Source: Glacieibacterium sp965200405 (GTDB lineage Bacteria > Pseudomonadota > Alphaproteobacteria > Sphingomonadales > Sphingomonadaceae). From it: DNA of 64,000 nt. Location: positions 2,542,001 to 2,606,000 of the forward strand of contig NZ_OZ241356.1 in assembly GCF_965200405.1 (NCBI RefSeq), given 5' to 3'. A program made the translations under genes and the position numbers. The notes beneath the pieces were generated by a model. The model saw nothing but the letters and a program-made list of their open reading frames with translations. It did no database searches and was not told the origin of the DNA. Shown here piece by piece: positions 60,364 to 64,000 of the stretch (the stretch's first letter is position 1; each line of letters starts with the position of its first letter).

Positions 60364-61839
60364 ATGACCGCATCCGACCTGATCCTGGTCCTCGACGAGG
60401 GCACGACCTCGACGCGGGCGATCGTGTTCGACCGGACCGGCGACATCGTCGCCCAAAGCGCGCGACCGTTGACCCAGAGCTTCCGGCAGCCGGGTTGGGT
60501 CGAGCATGACGCCGCCGAGATCTGGGCGCACAGCCTGTCGTGCCTGACGGACGCGACAGCGGCGGTCGGGCTGGAGCGGATCGCCTGCATCGGCCTGACC
60601 AACCAGCGCGAGACCGTCGTCTTCTGGGACCGGCGCACCGGCGAGCCGTTGGCCCCGGCTATCGTCTGGCAAGATCGCCGCTCCGCCGTCCTGTGCGAGC
60701 GCCTCCGCACCGACGGCCGCGAGGCGCTGGTGCAGGAGCGGACCGGGCTGGTCCTCGACCCATACTTCTCAGGGACCAAGATCGCCTGGGCGCTGGAGAA
60801 CTGGCCGGTTGTCCGGGCAGCGGCCGGTGATGGTACACTCGCGGTCGGCACCATCGACTCATATCTGCTGTTCCGCCTGACCGAGGGCAGGGTGCACGCC
60901 ACCGACGCGACCAACGCGTCGCGGACGCTGCTGATGGACCTTGGTAGCTGCCAGTGGGACGAGCGGCTGCTGGGGTTGCTCGGGGTGCCGCGCTCCGTCC
61001 TGCCGACGATCACCGACTGCGTTGGCTCGCTGGGCAGCACGACGCTGCTCGGTCGGATGTTGCCTATCACAGCGAGCATCGGAGACCAGCAAGCCGCTGC
61101 TATCGGCCAAGCTTGCCTGACACCCGGCATGGTTAAGGCGACCTACGGCACCGGCACCTTCGTCCTCGCCCAGGCTGGCGCGGCGCGGCCGGCGTCGAAG
61201 CATCGCCTGCTGTCGACTGTGGCGTGGCGTATCGACGGCGTGGCAAGCTATGCACTGGAAGGCAGTATCTTCACCGCTGGTGCGGCAGTGCAATGGCTCC
61301 GCGACGGTCTGCGCATCATCGAGGCGAGCGCGGAGACGGAGGCGCTGGCCCGCTCGGTGCCCGATAGCGGAGGCGTCGTCATGGTGCCTGCCTTCGCCGG
61401 CATGGGCGCGCCGCACTGGCGGCCCGATGTGCGCGGCCTGATCACAGGCATCACCAGCGGCACCAGCTTTGCGCATATCGCCCGGGCGACGCTGGAGGCG
61501 ATGGGACATCAGACCGCAGACCTGCTGGCGGCGCTGGCGGCGGACGGCGTCGTGACGGAGCGGCTGCGTGTCGACGGCGGCATGGTCGCCAACGACTGGC
61601 TGTGCCAGGACCTTGCCGACACGTTGGGCATTCCCGTCGAGCGGCCGCGGGTGATCGAGACGACGGCGCTCGGTTGTGCGATGCTGGCCGGGCTCGGTGC
61701 CGGGCTGTTCGCCTCGCTGGAGGAGGCGGCCGGCATGGCGCAGCTGGATCGGGTGTTCGTGCCGGCGATCGATGCGGCGACGCGGGCGACGCGACGTGAA
61801 AACTGGGCTCATGCGGTAAGACAGGCGCTGGTACGATGA
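60364..61839 (+). CDS. glpK: glycerol kinase
   Basis: A 491-residue FGGY-family kinase making glycerol-3-phosphate. It has the N-terminal LVLDEGTTSTRAIVFD phosphate loop, GWVEHDAAEIW, TNQRETVVFWDRRTGEPL, IVWQDRRS, YFSGTKIAWAL, TYGTGTFVL and the C-terminal RVDGGMVANDWLCQDLADTLG. The ATG at 60364 has GGAG 5 bases upstream; an ATG at 60307 would add 19 residues not seen in the family. The 104 bases to glpD are the shared divergent promoter region. Confidence 0.96.
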   Translation: MTASDLILVLDEGTTSTRAIVFDRTGDIVAQSARPLTQSFRQPGWVEHDAAEIWAHSLSCLTDATAAVGLERIACIGLTNQRETVVFWDRRTGEPLAPAIVWQDRRSAVLCERLRTDGREALVQERTGLVLDPYFSGTKIAWALENWPVVRAAAGDGTLAVGTIDSYLLFRLTEGRVHATDATNASRTLLMDLGSCQWDERLLGLLGVPRSVLPTITDCVGSLGSTTLLGRMLPITASIGDQQAAAIGQACLTPGMVKATYGTGTFVLAQAGAARPASKHRLLSTVAWRIDGVASYALEGSIFTAGAAVQWLRDGLRIIEASAETEALARSVPDSGGVVMVPAFAGMGAPHWRPDVRGLITGITSGTSFAHIARATLEAMGHQTADLLAALAADGVVTERLRVDGGMVANDWLCQDLADTLGIPVERPRVIETTALGCAMLAGLGAGLFASLEEAAGMAQLDRVFVPAIDAATRATRRENWAHAVRQALVR

Positions 61840-62006
61840 CGGATGTGTTGATTGCCTTGGCGATGTTCGCTGCCTTCGCGCTGATCGACACCGGCGTGTG
61901 GATGCTGGCCAAGGGTCTGGGAACGCGGCTGAAAGCGGGACTGATGATCGCAGCGGGCGTGGTCACGATTTTCAACGTCTGGGTCAATTCGTTGCCGATC
62001 GGCTGA
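61836..62006 (+). CDS. 56-residue two-helix membrane protein
   Basis: It starts in an ATGA overlap with the glpK stop. MTDVLIALAMFAAFALIDTGVWMLAKGLG and the LKAGLMIAAGVVTIFNVWVNSLPIG part form two hydrophobic helices joined by a basic turn. No family is recognised. Tight coupling to glpK supports it being real; a small membrane accessory role is only a guess. Confidence 0.6.
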   Translation: MTDVLIALAMFAAFALIDTGVWMLAKGLGTRLKAGLMIAAGVVTIFNVWVNSLPIG

Positions 62007-62019
62007 GCGGCGCCCCCCA

Positions 62020-63198
62020 TCAGTGCGAGCGGGTCAGTTCCTTCATGGCGCGGTCCAGACCCTCGATCGACAGCGGGTACATGCGGTCTTCCATGACGGT
62101 CTTCATTATCTGGATCGACTGGCTGTGGCCCCAGCTGCTCTCCGGGATCGGGTTGAGCCAGGCGGCGGAGTGGTAGACGTCGAGCATGCGCTGCATCCAG
62201 ACCGCGCCCGCTTCCTCGTTCCAATGCTCCACCGAACCGCCGGGATAGCTGATCTCATAGGGTGACATCGAGGCGTCGCCGACGAATACCAGCTTGTAAT
62301 CCTGGGGGAATTTGTGGAGCAGGTCCATCGTCGGGGTGCGCTCCTGCCAGCGCCGCTTGTTGTCCTGCCAAAGCGAATCATAGGGGCAATTGTGGAAGTA
62401 GAAGAACTCGAGGTGCTTGAATTCCGACCGCGCTGCGGAAAACAGCTCCTCGCAGATCTTGATGAAGGGATCCATCGAACCGCCGACGTCGAGCATCAGC
62501 AGCAGCTTGACCGCATTGTGCCGCTCCGGCCGCATGACGATGTCGAGATAGGCCTTTTTCGCCGTACCGCTGACCGTGGCGTCGAGATCGAGTTCGTCCG
62601 CCGCGCCGTCCCGGGCGAACTTGCGCAGGCGGCGCAGCGCGACTTTGATATTGCGCGTGCCGAGCTCGACCGAGGAGCCGAGGTTGCGGAACTCGCGCTT
62701 GTCCCAGACCTTGACGGCGCTGTTGCGGCGGTTGCGGTCCTGGCCGATGCGAATGCCCTCAGGATGCGATCCGTAGGCGCCAAATGGCGATTTTCCGCCC
62801 GTTCCGATCCATTTATTGCCGCCTTCGTGACGTTCTTTCTGCTCGGCAAGACGTTCTGCCAATGTTTCCATCAACTTGTCCCACCCGAGTTTCTGGAGTT
62901 CGGCCATTTCCTCGTCGGAGAGGTTGAGTTCGGCGACGCGGCGCAGCCAGTCTTCCGGGATCTCCGCGGCGCCGGTTTCGATCGTGCTTTCCAGCCCTTT
63001 GAAGACCTTGGCGAAGACCTGGTCGAAGCGGTCGAGCAGGCCCTCGTCCTTCACATAGGTCGCGCGGGCGAGGTAGTAGAACTCGTCGATATTGCGGTCG
63101 ATGACGCCGGCCTGCAGCGCCTCCAGCAGCGCCAGATGCTCCTTCAGCGATGCCGGAATCTTCGCGGCGCGGAGTTCGTCAAGAAAGTTGAGAAACAT
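62020..63198 (-). CDS. CoxE-type VWA domain protein
   Basis: 392 residues: a helical N-terminal part starting MFLNFLDELRAAKIPASLKEHLALLEAL, a Lys/Glu-rich middle, and a von Willebrand A domain from about 215 with the MIDAS-type LMLDVGGSMDPFI, where Gly replaces the first Ser of DxSxS. This is the CoxE/YehP-like group that works with MoxR AAA+ ATPases in protein or metal-cofactor maturation. No MoxR gene lies inside the window. ATG at 63198 has AGGAGA 5 bases upstream; the TTG at 63201 is less likely. Confidence 0.92.
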   Translation of the reverse strand: MFLNFLDELRAAKIPASLKEHLALLEALQAGVIDRNIDEFYYLARATYVKDEGLLDRFDQVFAKVFKGLESTIETGAAEIPEDWLRRVAELNLSDEEMAELQKLGWDKLMETLAERLAEQKERHEGGNKWIGTGGKSPFGAYGSHPEGIRIGQDRNRRNSAVKVWDKREFRNLGSSVELGTRNIKVALRRLRKFARDGAADELDLDATVSGTAKKAYLDIVMRPERHNAVKLLLMLDVGGSMDPFIKICEELFSAARSEFKHLEFFYFHNCPYDSLWQDNKRRWQERTPTMDLLHKFPQDYKLVFVGDASMSPYEISYPGGSVEHWNEEAGAVWMQRMLDVYHSAAWLNPIPESSWGHSQSIQIMKTVMEDRMYPLSIEGLDRAMKELTRSH

Positions 63199-63326
63199 CA
63201 AATCTCCTGAGAATAACCGGAAGAAGCTGACCTAGGATCGGGGGGTCGAAAAACCGTGCAGAACTGTGTGGTTAAGCGGACTGGCGAAAGCCACTTATCA
63301 ACATCTCGGCCTGTAGGACAGCGGTT

Positions 63327-64000
63327 CTACTCGGCGGCCTCGGCCTCAGGGAGATTCTGGCCAAGCAGGCGCAAAACCTGCGAGGCGGAGTCGAGAATGT
63401 GCGTCCCCGGCCCGAAGATCGCGGCGACCCCGGCGGCGTAGAGCGCGTCATAGTCGACCGCCGGTATCACCCCGCCGACGACGACGCGAATATCGGGTCG
63501 ACCGGCATCGCGCAGGTGCCCGACCAGTTCGGGCAGCAGCGACAGATGCGCCCCCGCCAGCGATGACGCGCCGACGACGTCGACGTCCGCCTTGATCGCC
63601 AGCGCGGCGGTCTCGGCCGGCGTCTGGAACAATGGTCCCGGCACGATGTCGAAGCCCAGGTCGCCGAACGCCGAGGCGATCAGATTGGCGCCGCGGTCAT
63701 GACCGTCCTGGCCCATCTTGGCGACCAGCATCTTGGGGGTTTTGCCGCGACGCTCGCCTGCGGTGGTGACGCCGTCCTGCAGCATCTGCCAGCGGCCGTC
63801 GCCCGAGAACGCGCCGCCGTAGATGCCGGTCACCGGCGTCGGCGTCGTGCCGTAACGTCCGAACACGTCCTCCATCGCGGCGCTGATTTCGCCGAGCGAG
63901 GCGCGCGCCCGGGCCGCCTCCACCGCCAGCGCCAGCAAATTGCCCGACCCTCGCGCACCTTCGCGCAGCGCATCCAGTGCAGCTGCTACCGCGTTGGGAT
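63327..64000 (-). CDS. scpA: methylmalonyl-CoA mutase, C-terminal part (cut by window end)
   Basis: The last 223 codons of the large subunit. The end of the catalytic barrel (GARGSGNLLALAVEAARARASLGEISAAMEDVFGRY) is followed by the adenosylcobalamin-binding domain with the base-off motif Asp-Gly-His-Asp-Arg-Gly in KMGQDGHDRGANLIASAFGDLGFD, the VVGASSLAGAH loop and VVVGGVIPAVD. The reading frame stays open to 64000, so the start is outside. It interconverts methylmalonyl- and succinyl-CoA in propionate breakdown. Its stop lies 128 bases upstream of the VWA gene start. Confidence 0.96.
   Translation of the reverse strand, partial: PNAVAAALDALREGARGSGNLLALAVEAARARASLGEISAAMEDVFGRYGTTPTPVTGIYGGAFSGDGRWQMLQDGVTTAGERRGKTPKMLVAKMGQDGHDRGANLIASAFGDLGFDIVPGPLFQTPAETAALAIKADVDVVGASSLAGAHLSLLPELVGHLRDAGRPDIRVVVGGVIPAVDYDALYAAGVAAIFGPGTHILDSASQVLRLLGQNLPEAEAAE

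Overview
The window is high-GC, densely packed chromosomal DNA from an alphaproteobacterium. The sequence points to Sphingomonadales: a CcrM-type GANTC methyltransferase, a three-part pntAA/pntAB/pntB transhydrogenase preceded by an aa3-oxidase subunit IV gene, tandem secreted amidohydrolases behind a POT transporter, a deoxyhypusine-synthase-like gene beside ornithine decarboxylase, and many GTG/TTG starts in 4-base overlaps. I see no plasmid, prophage, IS element or CRISPR array. Species cannot be fixed from sequence alone.

Layout. 1-5.2 kb: end of a secreted-protein gene, a family-4-like uracil-DNA glycosylase, ETF:ubiquinone oxidoreductase, a secreted TPR protein and ispE. 5.3-8.7 kb: a small secreted protein with a strong terminator, then a crotonase-fold protein, an N-formylglutamate amidohydrolase-like protein and a secreted serine hydrolase in one overlapping operon. 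8.8-11.6 kb: a CHRD-like secreted protein and a cytochrome c-PQQ dehydrogenase fusion. 11.7-18.1 kb: ilvD, a small lipoprotein, nnr, an RNA methyltransferase, cysQ, a GntR regulator and a nitroreductase. 18.1-24.2 kb: POT peptide transporter, two amidohydrolases (the second lacks the metal-binding HxH), NnrU and a short-chain dehydrogenase. 24.2-30.7 kb: DUF4142 protein, aldo/keto reductase, and a run glmM, DUF1272, DUF4160, DUF2442, thiD, rnhB, followed by ccrM. 30.9-38 kb: metallophosphatase, CocE-type hydrolase, M13 peptidase, folP and an ABC1/UbiB kinase. 37.9-42.1 kb: cytochrome oxidase subunit IV, the pnt operon (interrupted by a DUF559 nuclease gene) and a Cu/Zn superoxide dismutase-like lipoprotein. 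42.1-46.1 kb: an HTH protein, a small protein divergent from a Crp/Fnr regulator, and an unrecognised 470-residue protein overlapping a small lipoprotein. 46.3-51.9 kb: lepA, ferredoxin-NADP reductase, tRNA-Pro, glutaredoxin, EF-hand protein and Sua5. 51.9-64 kb: acyl-CoA dehydrogenase, triheme cytochrome c, the polyamine pair, threonine dehydratase, glpD/glpK, a CoxE-type VWA protein and the 3' part of methylmalonyl-CoA mutase.

How the genes work together. Acyl-CoA dehydrogenase and ETF:ubiquinone oxidoreductase feed fatty-acid electrons to quinone; methylmalonyl-CoA mutase would handle propionyl units; the PQQ dehydrogenase and membrane cytochrome add respiratory inputs; transhydrogenase balances NADPH. 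Secreted peptidases and hydrolases, the POT transporter and the amidohydrolases look like a peptide-scavenging set.

Most notable observations: seven GANTC sites, two in a hairpin stem, just upstream of ccrM; a 5' leader of ornithine decarboxylase that can pair with and mask its own ribosome binding site; a DUF559 gene inserted in the pnt operon between exact copies of a palindromic-repeat segment; an N-terminal cytochrome c fused to a PQQ dehydrogenase carrying the extra Asp associated with lanthanide use; and an overlapping unknown-protein/lipoprotein pair that could be an effector with its immunity protein.
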